DNA of 64,000 bases from the NCBI GenBank assembly GCA_963575745.1, contig CAUYUJ010019275.1, positions 92,393 through 156,392 of the forward strand, given 5' to 3'. Source of the DNA: Prorocentrum cordatum. Taxonomy: Eukaryota; Sar; Dinophyceae; Prorocentrales; Prorocentraceae. The position numbers and the translations under genes are program-made. Each line of letters starts with the position of its first letter. Position 1 is the stretch's first letter. The notes beneath the pieces were generated by a model. The model was not told the origin of the DNA, made no database searches, and saw nothing but the letters and a program-made list of their open reading frames with translations. This document shows, one piece after another, positions 46,206-56,800 of this stretch.

Positions 46206-46626
46206 AAGATATTTTCCCATAGTTTCTGGGGAACCGACGATTCATTGCGCCTGTGTGCTTTCTTCCCTCCTGAACCAGGACGGCTCGAGGGCGGTCCCCG
46301 ACCCCTCCCGGGGCCCGAACGCACCCGTCCTCCGAGCTGCGGCACCGGCTCTCCGAGCTGCGTCCAGCCGCGGCAGTGGCGGGGGCCCTCCGAGGGCCAA
46401 CGACCGTGGCCTCAACTCCAGAGGCCTCCTAGGTGGGGTCGGAGTACGGGAGCGGCCAAAAGGGGGGTGTCCACGAGGGGGGAGTGCACATCATGACCGG
46501 CGGCACGTGCGCGGCCCAGCGGGGGGGACAGGGACGTAATGAGATAAGAAGAGGCGCCATGAAATCTGAGGGGAAATATCATGGCCCACGCCATGATATC
46601 TACCCCCCCTAGTCATCACCCCGAGA

Positions 46627-46812
46627 GTAGATGGGGTCGGAGGGTCGCGCCGCATCGCCAATGCATCGGCGAGGCATCGGCGATGCACTGGCGATGCATC
46701 GCCGACGTCGGCGATGCATTGGCGACGCCGACGTGAAGCTAATCGGGCTGCACATCGAGCCGCATCGGCGATGCATCATGGATGCGGCGCGATCCTTCGA
46801 CCCCGTCCACTC
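46627..46812. mobile_element. Foldback element, family G
   Basis: GTAGATGGGGTCGGAGGGTC at the left; the inverse of the right is similar (GGGGTCGAAGGATCGCGCCG). The middle is GATGCATCGGCGATGC units. Confidence 0.65.
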
Positions 46813-47237
46813 CGACCCCGTCTGGGAGGCCCAGGAACTCGTTCTCCTCTGAGAATCCTGATAGAGAGAGGGGCGGGTCGGGCGCGACATGGGCCGGAGC
46901 ACCGCGGAGTACCCGGCGAAACTCGCTCTCCTCTGAGAATCCTGATAGAGAGAGGGACGGGTCGGGCGCGACATAGGCCGGAGCACCGCGGAGACCTCCC
47001 CGGCCCTCGATCTCGTCGTCCCTCTCGAAGACGCGCTTGTCTCGTTGAGAATGGCGCTGCGAGTACCGCCAGGGCGGGCGCGCCAGGCCCCGCCGGCACG
47101 GGCGCGCCTGGCGCGGGGCCTGGGCGCGCGGCGCGCCAGGCTTCGCCAGGCGCGCCGCGCATAGAGCGGCGTAGAACCTGGGGTGATAGGCACACGTTCC
47201 ACCACCACTCTCATGTCTAGGACGGGGGAGAGGGGAG

Positions 47238-47382
47238 GATGAGGAGGTCCTCCTCCTCCTCCTCCTCCTCCTCCTCCTCCTCCTCCTCCTCCTCCTCCTC
47301 CTCCTCCTCCTCCCTCCTCCTCCTCCTCCTCCTCCTCCTCCTCCTCCTCCTCCTCCCTGTCCTCCTCCTCCCTCTCCTATGG
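47238..47382. repeat. (CTC)n microsatellite
   Basis: About 145 bp of TCC triplets. A (GGA)n tract in the opposite sense follows at 47557-47608. Confidence 0.95.
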
Positions 47383-47556
47383 GAGTGGTTGTGGCACACG
47401 GGCCCCTCACGGGGGCGCGGAGCCTGGCCGACAGCGCCGCAGGGCAGCCCGCGGCCCTGGCAGGGCTCGGCGCGCCCGCGGCGTCGGGGGCGTCCACGAG
47501 GGGGCGTCGCTCCGCGGTTCACGACCCGAGGCGAGTGCGCGGCCCGAGGGGGTAGA

Positions 47557-47608
47557 AGAGGGAGGAGGAGGAGGAGGAGGAGGAGGAGGAGGAGGAGGAG
47601 GAGGAGGG
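47557..47608. repeat. (GGA)n tract at the LINE 3' border
   Basis: GGA triplets that abut the 3' end of the second LINE. The same repeat begins at the LINE's 5' border (52759). Confidence 0.85.
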
Positions 47609-47743
47609 CACGGGCCACAGAGGGGGCAAGCGGACACGAAGCGAGCAAGGGAAACGAAAAGAGAAGAGGCGGACAAGAGGCAACGGGGAAGAAAAGAGTC
47701 GCGAGTCCCTGAACACGCGCAGCAGGAAGACCCCGCACTGCCT

Positions 47744-50700
47744 CTAGTGCACGAGCTCCTGAAGGGACGGTTGCCTTCGAAGCGCCGGGCACAAGCGGGC
47801 GCGGAGGGCCTTGCGGAGACGTGACTCCCCACGGAGTCGCGACGAGGCTTTGTACGAGTGGTAGCTGATGCAGATGGCATCGATGAAAAGGGCAAAAGAC
47901 AGCAGCTGATCATCGGGAGGAGGAAGGAGCGGGAAGGCAGCAGCAAGGGCGGGCCCCCCGCAGGACCCCAAGGCAGGAGGGAGATGAGGGAGGAGGGGAG
48001 CAACAACAGCGTGTAGGGTACGACGCTCTAACATGTGAGTTAAAGAGTCCTGGCATGCGGATTCAGAACAAAGCATGCAAGATTTAGTTTGGCCTTTGAA
48101 GCGTCGGGAGGTCGTCCATGCATTACAAATTGTGCGCAGAACTGATGCGAAGACGCACGGCGGGGCATTCTTCGCAATTTTGCAAAAAGGGCGAGCAGAA
48201 GGTGAACTTTTTCCGCGGGCGAGATGCAACACCAATGAGCAGCACGGGCGAAGATAGTGGGAGTTGGACTGTCGGCGGCACGGTCGAGCAGAAGAGCCTC
48301 AGTTTTCTTTTGCAGAGCGGGCGTGCCAAACACTGGGATGGCGGGAATGGCCGACATTGCCTTGAAATTCATCCACACTCTACGGAAGCTAGAGTTCAAA
48401 TATAGCGGACGACTCTCCCACGCGACAACACATTCATCAGATTCACTGTGCAGGCCAAACATTTGTGTCATGTCATGAAGCACTTTAGAATTCAAAGCAA
48501 GACGATGCATGGAGGCACGCGAGGAAGTGTACAAGTTACGGGCCTGGACAGGAAATCCGAGGCCCTTGAGGCTCTGGAGGAGGGTGCAACTGTATGCATT
48601 CCGAGGGCCCTCAGTCAGAAGTTGAAGTCCACGATTCTCGTGATGCAGAATGTGGGGATCGGGAACATGGAATTGGGCGACAAACGAGAGGGTCGAAAAG
48701 TCGAACACGTTATAGCGAGCGAGGTTTTTCGCGAGGCCGAGGTTCAGAGCTTCGGTGGCTGCAACACGATCAATGAACTTGCCCCCTGGGGCGCGCCAGG
48801 ACTGGTGCCAGCCATCGAGGCCGAGCCAGACGCCAAGGTATTTGCCAGCGCGCATCAACTGCAACTTTTTTCCTCGAATCCCGAGAGCGCGCAGACGACA
48901 AAGAAACTCTGCGTGCTCTGGAAGGCGCGGCCTTTCAATTTGTATGCCTTCGAGCTTGAGCAAGAGGCCAGCAGCTCCAGCCGCTGTGCACCGGAGCGGG
49001 AGAGTGACCGACAGCGCGCTGTAAACGTCTCCGCACGCAATGCCAACGTCATTTGCAAATGCACCCAGACGAGAGTGACCAGGGGGGAGACGAGAGACCA
49101 TGAGGCGGAGGATGGGATCGAGGCAGAGGGCGAAGATGGAGCCAGACAAAGGACAACCTTGTTTGATACCTCGCGTAACCCAGAATCCGAACGACGTGAT
49201 GCCAGTAGGAAATGCTGACCCAACATTGAGAATGCAGTAGTTTGATGGCCCATCGGAACCTCGGGGGAATCTCCATGAGCCCCAGAATCCAGTGAATATA
49301 TTCGTGAAGAAGGCTAGGAAAGGGGGCTTTTACACCATACAGAACACACCCATAGTCAGGAATATATTGTTGACAAAGGTAGTGAAACAAGCTGGCTTCC
49401 AGTCCAATAATATTGTCAAACATAGAACGCCCCCGAACAAAGCCAGTTTGGTTGTGACAGCATATCACTTGACAGAAATACCCCAGTACATGATTAAGAG
49501 CGAGACAGCATAGTTTGTTGCACGTGTTGCTCAGTGTGATAGGCCTCGTCTTGTCCGTGGATCTGTAAGCCTCGAACACGTCGGGCGGTACCTCGCCCTT
49601 GACAAGGAAGACAGCGAGGGCGCGGTTGAATCCATCTCCGACGCACATGGAGCGGAAGAGCGCACAGTAAGCACGAAACAGAGTGAGAAGAGCAGGCTCC
49701 CCTGCGCGGAGCCAGGCGGAGTAGACGAAACCGTCTGGGTCTGGGGAGGAGTCGCGGATGTGGTTGAGGATGATTCGAAACCCATCGAACGTTATCTCCC
49801 ATTCAGGCACAGGCGGGGCAGTCTGCACGAAGGGGCGGATGTGCTCGAGCTGGTCGGGCAGACAGGGGTGCCCTAGGTGAACTTCGCCCCAGTACTGCGC
49901 TAATCGCTTGGCCACTTCATCAGGGTCGGAGTGTTCGATGCCCTGAGGGTCAGTGATTCCAGCGAGCCAAATGCGGCGGCCTCCAGAGGCCCAGGCGGAA
50001 CAATATTGGTAAAGCTGGCGTTGGCGGGCCAAGCGCTTAGCTGGCGGAGCGGTGGTGTCTTGCTCAGCATATTCGATTTCATGTCGAAGATGCGCGCGCT
50101 GCAAGGTGCAGACATGCTGGTGGAACCCATCGATATCGGACCAGACCAGGAACTCGAGATCAACGAACTTTGCGAGACTCGGATAAGCACGACAAGCACG
50201 GCGAACGAGAGAAGACGAGCGGGCCCGAATAGCACGCATCAGGGCGCGGCTCCAGGAGACCTTCTCGGGGTAGGTAGTTGCGCCAGTAGTCTCCAAACGG
50301 CCCATCAGAGTTCGAGCGGCGAGCCGCAGAATGTCTTTCGTTTCCTCAAGACGTACCCAGGGATCCGAACTCAAAGAAGCAGCCTCTGAAAAAACGGCTT
50401 CGCATTCGGCGGGGAAGCCGGGATGTTTGGAGACCCATCTCGGCGGGTCGTAGACGTCGGGGGATCCACGGGGCTTCGGGGCGAAGGCGAGACAGATAGG
50501 GATGTGGTCCGACAGCGACGTGCGATCCGTGACGTTTCCGATGGTCATGGTGCTGGTCTTCAGGTCGAGAATTTCTGCGGTGCACATGCTACATAGAATG
50601 CGATCGAGTCGAGCGACAGACACGAGAACGTCATCTTGAACAACGCGATGAGTAGGCATATATTGCATCACTTCGGCGTAAGCATAGAACAACTGAGCCG

Positions 50701-51451
50701 AATGCCTGACAATATCAGGCTTTGTTGGGACGAGCCGGCCAGAGAGGTGCTGCGAACCTTCGCCCTCCAAGCAGAAGTTCCAATCGCCTGCAATGATACT
50801 GAGTGCTTGACACGGTGGGAGTAGAGCACGCGCGACTTGAGAGAGGAAGACCTTCTGGGCGGGAGCGGGGATAGTGGGAGTGTTGTGGATATTCATGATC
50901 TGGAGGATGCCTTGGGAGCCGAAGAGGGAAATCAGCGAGGCGCGCCCTTGTCTGACCGCGGTGTGGCGGATCGACTGAAACTGGCGGCAGAGCTGCTCGC
51001 TCAGGAGAATGACGCAGCCACCTGCATCCCTATTCTCAAAGAAGGTGCCGAAACCGCGAACGCCGTGAAGCTCGTGGAGGAGGAGAGCGGGTTCTTTCTG
51101 GGAGCCTCGAGTTTCTTGAAGACAGACCACTTGATGACGGGAAACAAGTCGTTTTACGATGGCGATTTTCCTCCCGGCCAGGGAATGGTCGGACCAAACA
51201 GAATTGAAAAGACGGTGAACATTCCAAGAAACAACGGAGAGCTTGTCAGAAATCTCGAAGGGGAAATGCGCCGTGGGGTCAAGGAACACGGAGGGGAGAG
51301 GGTTATCATCTGGATCGGAGTCGGATGAGGTAGAAGACGAAGAAGTGGAAGAAGAAGAAGAACTGCTGCTATCTGCAAAATCTTGTGCAGGATAGGAGAC
51401 GCGCCCCACGCGTCTGCCCCTGCAAACCCTGCATGGCCGCGCCATGCCCAA
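47744..51451 (-). pseudogene. LINE ORF2: endonuclease-reverse transcriptase, active-site mutated
   Basis: An 800-codon frame (ATG at 51445) followed, after a frameshift near 49100, by 49149-48040 and 48235-47744. Endonuclease motifs look intact: VVSWNVHRL, VVCLQETRG, IIAGDWNFCLEG, ARLDRILCS, SLSDHIPI. RT: TRPITLSNTCNKL, QTGFVRGRSMFDNI, then motif A CVLYGVKAPFPSLLHEY, where the expected Asp is Gly (GGT, one change from GAT), and motif C LGAFANDVGIA, where the first Asp of the pair is Asn (AAT, from GAT). The C-terminus has a Cys/His knuckle (CMLCSESACQDSLTHML). Two lost catalytic Asp plus frameshifts make the RT dead. Confidence 0.88.
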
Positions 51452-51487
51452 CGCGCTGACGTGACCCCTTGCGTGCGGGAGAGCTTC

Positions 51488-52610
51488 CTAGCCGAGCACA
51501 GAGGCGGTGACCTTGTCAGCAGAGACCCGATCGATCCCAAAGGTCTGGAGGCCTTCGTACTTCAACTCGAAGCTGCATGAGTCTTCCCCGGCGTCGACGA
51601 GCGAAGCGAGCACCTCAACGTCGTCCTGGGCGAAGAGGATGAAAATGATACCACGTGGGCCGTTGCGCCCGAGTCGGTAGCCTTCCTTCCACAGGTTGTT
51701 GTCCTTCATGTGGCCGGTGAGAGCCTGCCAGGGGCGACCGAGGGCTTTGTGACGAGCACGAACTTCGGCACTGGCGTCAAGGCGGCAGCTCATGGGAACA
51801 GCGATCTTCGTGCGCGGATCAATCCAGTCCACGACATTGTTCTTCATCTGCTGGACGACGTCGCTGGCGTGCGTTCTCGGAGGACGCGAAGCGAATGGAG
51901 TAGCTCATCTGCATGTTCTTGGCGGTGACTTCGGCGCCTACAGAGTAGGCGGGTGGTAGCCGAGAAAGAACAAGCTTGGCATGAGCCTGCATGGCGGAGC
52001 CAAGAACGCGGCGGGGAAATCCACCGAACCAAACACGGCACTTGTCAGCTTCCTGGTTAGCGGTCATCGGGAAAGGGTGATCGCTGCCAACTACACGCCG
52101 CTTGTGACTACCCGCGGTAGAGAACGAGTTGACGGAAGAGGGGCTGGAGCGAGAACGCGATGCTGCTGTCGATGCTGCTTGTTCACAGGCTTGAAGGCGA
52201 GCCTCGAGTTTCGTGAGGATGGCTGCTTCCACTGCGGCGGTGATCTTCTCGGCGGTGCCAGTCTCGATCGACGCGATGCGGGTCTCAAGTGCGGTGAAGT
52301 GCTCGTCATGCGAGTCGAGGCGGTGCTGCAGCAGCTGCATGTCCTCGCGGGTGCAAACGGTCGAGAGCTTGCTGTCCATGTTGCGGAGGAGCGCCATCAT
52401 GGTGGAGTCGTCGCCTGGCGCGACGCGAGCGGCAGCTTCGGGCTGGCGGGAGGAGCGTCCTCTCGGAGATGAAACCACGGACACAGGGGCACTGAGGAAA
52501 CCATTCATGTCCTCGTCGTCACCGTTCGGCGCGGGAGTGCCTTCCTGATCGAGCTGCGCGGCATCTGCTGAGCTGCCATCAGCGGGCGATCCTGGGGTGG
52601 TCTGAGACAT
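51488..52610 (-). pseudogene. LINE ORF1, coiled coil plus RRM-like domain, one frameshift
   Basis: The first ATG after the spliced leader is at 52610 (MSQTTPGSPADGSS). The N-terminal 75 residues are Ser/Asp/Pro-rich. Residues of about 75-150 (LLRNMDSKLSTVCTREDMQL, LETRIASIETGTAEKITAAV) have heptads typical of an ORF1 coiled coil. After a Ser-rich linker, KCRVWFGGFPRR and the following 50 residues look like an RRM-type fold. The frame shifts near 51845 and continues as MKNNVVDWIDPRTKIAVPMS to a stop at 51488. The plan is that of L1-type ORF1 proteins, which coat LINE RNA. Confidence 0.75.
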
Positions 52611-52737
52611 TGGCACGGGAGGAGCACGGGCCAGCCTCTGAGCTGGCGAAAGCACAAAAACTTGACAGAAGCCTCCGGAGGGGCTTCAAAGCTAATCGCT
52701 GATTCTCGGGCGTCTATAGCCCTTCACAACGTTTAGC

Positions 52738-52758
52738 CTTGAGCCAAAATGGCTACGG
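52738..52758 (-). other. Relict dinoflagellate spliced-leader sequence
   Basis: On the minus strand: CCGTAGCCATTTTGGCTCAA followed by G, identical to nucleotides 2-22 of the dinoflagellate spliced leader (first base D in the consensus; here C). It is followed by GCTAAACG, not by a GT donor, so it is not an SL RNA gene but a leader joined to another RNA and copied back into DNA. Confidence 0.93.
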
Positions 52759-53010
52759 GAGGAGGAGGAAGAGGAGGAGGAGGAGGAGGAGGAAGAGGAG
52801 GAGGAGGAGGAGGAGGAGGAGGAGGAGGAGGAGGAGGGGGAGGAGGAGGAGGAGGAGGAGGAGGAGGAGGAGGAGGAGGAGGGAGGAGGGAGGAGGAAAA
52901 GGGGGAGGAGGAGGAGGAGGGAGGGAGGAGGAGGAGGAGGAGGAGGAGGAGGAGGAGGAGGAGGAGGAGGGGGAGGAGAAGGAGGAGGAGGAGGAGGAGG
53001 AGGAGAAAGG
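52759..53010. repeat. (GGA)n microsatellite at the LINE 5' border
   Basis: About 250 bp of GGA triplets starting directly at the spliced leader. It is the presumed insertion target. Confidence 0.95.
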
Positions 53011-53824
53011 CCCCCCATCATACCCAAAGGAGGGGAAGGGGGGGCCAAGGGACGCATTGAAACGACACCTAGGGGGGCCGAGGGACGCACTGCAACGACC
53101 CTAAAGGGGGCCCAAGGACACGCAAATAAATACACACAACTCCCAGGATTCCCCTATATTTTTCCATAGTTTTTCATTTTCTGTCTTCCCCCCCACTTCC
53201 CATATTTTTCCACATTTGTGCGCGGCCCGGGGGGGGGGGGCAAGGGACGCATTGAAACGACACCTAGGGGGCCATGAAATCAGGGATGAATAGAGTAGGG
53301 CCCGAGGCAAGTGCGCGGCCCGAGGGGGGGCCAAGGGACGCATAGAAACGATACCTACACGTCGGTCGGAAGGAGTAGGTAAACACATGAAGTAGGAAGG
53401 CGGATTCAGTTGATTGGGTCCAGCCCCCCCCAGAGAATGACAAAACACAGCAAAAGCGAGTCGATTGTTGAAGTAGGAAGGCGCTTGAAGTAGATTGGGA
53501 TCTGGGAATTCAAAAACACGTACTTTCAACGACCAGCGTGTAGGGGGCCCTGAAATCCAGGGACGAATACGGTAGGGGCCCGACCACGAGACACCATCCC
53601 CAAGAAACCCAACCCTGAGACCTCAGGGCGTCCATGGATCTGTGGCGTGGGCACGTCGAGCTTTCCATGGCGGGTCCATGGAAACCCAAGAAGCCCAGGG
53701 TGCCCTGGAGGAGAGCAGAGTATTGATTGGCAAAGGCCTCCACTGTATCATGGCTCAGGCCCTGGCCATGAAGTCCCCCGCCCAGCCCCTAGTCATCAAC
53801 CCCCTCCTGGCCGCCCCCGAGAAG
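53011..53824. other. Non-coding, dispersed repeats
   Basis: Contains two near copies of a GGGACGCATTGAAACGACACCTAGGGGG phrase (about 53047 and 53248; written with spacing differences in each copy), the 205-345-type repeat (53110-53215), and no gene I recognise before the methyltransferase stop codon. Confidence 0.5.
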
Positions 53825-56800
53825 TCAGAGGCGGCGCGCGACGGCGCACCAGTTGCCCGTGTCGAAGTTCGGCGGCCAGCCCGGGGGGGGAAGTGAGAAG
53901 GAGCGGGCCTCCTCGGAAGGCTCGGCAGTCCCCGAGGCCTGCTGAGACGTCTTCTAAGCCTTCCCCGACGGCACAAGACCAAAAACCTCTGAAGGCCCGA
54001 GGCCTTCTGAGAAGCCCCGCCGCCTTATGAAAGGGCCTTCTCAGACGAACCAAAAGAAGGGCCCCTACCCATTTCGGAGGGAACTTGAGTTGCGAGGGCC
54101 TGGACCATTGGGGATAGGGTGCCTTTTCTGCAGATGTGTCGAATCACACCGCCCAGACTTATTATCCCGAATGCGAGGCCAGGGGCCTAAGTGAGTCCAC
54201 GTTTTCATCGTGATAGTACGGTTCGGGGTTCTTTTGTTCTCGATGACTATCCTTTTCACTTCCCCCCCTCGCTCGCCGCCGAGAAGTAGCTCTCGACCAG
54301 CTCGAGCTCGGGGACATGGGCCAGCAGGTCGGGCAGCTCGCCCTCCCTGTACACACGGCGCCGTGGTCGGTGTTACCGTCGCCGCCCCGAGAGCAAGGGT
54401 CGGAAGCGAGCTGGAGAAGGCACTCTCGGAATACGGCAGGACTTCTCAGAAGCCCTCACGCCTTCTGAGAACTTTTACTGTGCCTCCGGGGGAGCCGTAG
54501 GAAACGTCTCAATAGGCTGCGGGGGTTCCGAGCCTTCTGAGAAGGCCTGCCGCTTCTCACATCCCCTCTGGGCACGCCGCCGACAAAAGCACGACGGGAC
54601 ATGTTTGGCCGTTTGCGGCCCCTAAGAGCCCGCGCTGGGCCCCGAGACAATCCAAAAACGGCTCGGGATGAAACGACGCCAGCCCTGAGGAGAGGGTGGG
54701 GACTTCAGGGGACCCCGTCTTGAAAAACTTCAGGGCATCGTATGTCTGGGGCCGGACGAAGGGAGGGAGCGGTGAAGGGGGGCCAAGGGAGGTAGCTGAT
54801 TTTCCCAAGGCCTCCTGGCGCTGACTCGCCAATGCATCGAGGAAAGAGTGTCGCGGCGCAGCTGCGTAGAGCAGATTCCGCCCCCCCCCCTATCCTCAAT
54901 TTCCCCTTCCCATGACCCTGGGTCCTCCCAGTCGGCGGTTGCCCAAGGTGCCCCTGGCTCAGGCTGTCCCGCAAATGTCTGAGCTCGGCGCTGGATGGTG
55001 GATGCCCCCTCCAGGGGGCGGCGCCAGAAGCGCCGCCAGGGTGGCCCAGCGCAGATATCTCAGAGATCTGCGCAGACCGTCACACGAGAATGGCTATACA
55101 GTTTGTCCGTATGCAGAGCACCTGGCCCAGGCCGTGCAGTGGGGGGCAACGGTAGGGGGGACGTGCGCAGAGGAAACCCATCGACCTGCCATCGGCGACA
55201 TAACGCCAATCGATCGGCGATGGGCCCCTGCTGCCGAGCACGAACGCTTCTGGGCGGGGTGGGCCACCGGGCCCCCATCGGCGACCACTGGGCGACGAGG
55301 TGTCGATGCGGGCCCCCGTGAGCCTACCCCCCCCCGGGGCTGCTCTGGTCTTCGGGCCATATAACTCGGCCCTCGGGCGTCTCTCCGGGGCGAGTCGGGC
55401 ACCCCCTATGGCACGCCCGCGGCGAGGCGCAGCCGCTGGAGCCCGCACCCAAGCTGAGAATCCGCTTTGGACGCTCGAAAGGGGTACGGAAAGAATGGGC
55501 ACAATGCCCAACAACAAATGCTGTCCCAAACCGACAGCGGCCGCTGTTGGGCAGGCGGCCTTCTGTCTCGAATGGACACAGGCCGCGGCGGCGTGGACAG
55601 CGAATCCTGCTCAAAATGAACAGGAACTGCTGTTGGGCAGTGGACCCCTTCTTTCCGTACCCCTTTCGGGCGTCCAGAACCGCAGAGCACCGACGCAACA
55701 CGGTGCCCCCCGGCGCCTCCGCGAAGCAACCTCGAGCTCGGAACTCGAGAGCCTCGACCACCCGGGTGCCCGCGACAGGACACCCCCCCAAAAGCAGTGA
55801 CAGACAGGGCAGCAGGGAGGAGGGAGGAGGGAGGAGGGGGGGAAAGCGGGGGGGAGCCAGTATCCACGGCGCTGGGCGCACGCAGTCTGGGACCGGCCCC
55901 TTGGAGGGGCCGGCCCCAGGCCGCGGGCTCTCCGGGAGGCCCGAGGCCCTGCAAGGGGGAGGCACCGATCGACCACGGCCCATGGCAGTACCGCTGGTGC
56001 ACCTCGGCGGCGGCCTCCCACGCCGCCGCGGGCGCGGCGGCCTCCGGGGCCTCGGCCCCCGCCCCGCGGGCGGGCTTCGGCTTGCGCGCGCCCGGCGCGC
56101 GGCGGTTCCACGGCACGAGCACGTCCTCGCCGGCGGGGCGCGGGTCGGGCGCAGAGGGGGGGCCATAGCAAACCCAGATGGTCTGGTACCGGAAATTTTC
56201 GGTAGCGATTTCGACGCACCCCGAATTTCGGTAGCGACCGGATCTTCGTTTGAGGGCGTTGAAATAGCGGATTTCAGAACGGTCTGATACCAGTATTGGG
56301 CGCTACATTTCGGTATTTCGGTAGCGACCGATCTCTGCGGAGCGCTACCGGAAATTTTCGGTAGCGGACCATCAGGGAAGGGGGGGTTCAGAAGCAGCTC
56401 ACGTGGCTGATTTCCCCGGCGCCTCCCGGCGCCAGGGGCGACTATGTGTCGAGGAATGGGCCCCTCGGTGGGGCCGAAACCAGCTGCATGCAGCAGATTT
56501 CGTAACTGACTATACCTACCAGACCACCCCAACCCAGCCCGAAGACCCGAATTTCGGGTTGTGGGGGGCATGGCTTCCATATGTGTTTTCTCGATGTTCC
56601 CCGACCCCCCCCCCACTGGAAATGGAGGTCAATTTGAGGCCTTCGGGTTGGGTTGGGATGGTTTGGTGGGTGGTGCGTAACCCCCCCTTTCCGTATCCCC
56701 CCCTTTCGTCCGGCCCGAGGGGCGCAGGGCGGGAGAGAGCCCCGGAGCGGGAGTCGAGGAGCCGGAGCTCGGCGGCGAGCGACGGGGGGGGGAGTGGGAA

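Larger units (their letters stand above)
47609..52758 (-). mobile_element. Second LINE, carries the spliced leader at its 5' end
   Basis: About 5.15 kb, minus strand, with (GGA)n on both sides, so it most likely landed in a GGA microsatellite. Order: spliced leader (52758-52738), 127-bp leader, ORF1 (52610-51488, one frameshift), ORF2 with endonuclease and RT (51445-47744, one or more frameshifts), 3' end. The spliced leader means the RNA that was copied had been trans-spliced like a host mRNA. The element is nearly full length but its RT active site is mutated. Confidence 0.85.
54359..55980 (-). other. Intron 4 of the methyltransferase, no AG border possible
   Basis: CCATG (55981-55985) and CCGTG (54354-54358), one mismatch. 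Ends GGCCGTGGTCGATCGGTG and inverse CGCCGTGGTCGGTG form a clear inverted repeat. Joining TGC CAT G to TG TAC AGG restores HVYREGEL. All compatible 3' borders end in CG, GT or TG. 1,622 bp. Confidence 0.8.

Noticed and set aside
52730-52760. A spliced-leader RNA gene
   Set aside because: The leader is followed by GCTAAACG rather than a GT donor and an Sm-type site, and it runs straight into LINE ORF1.
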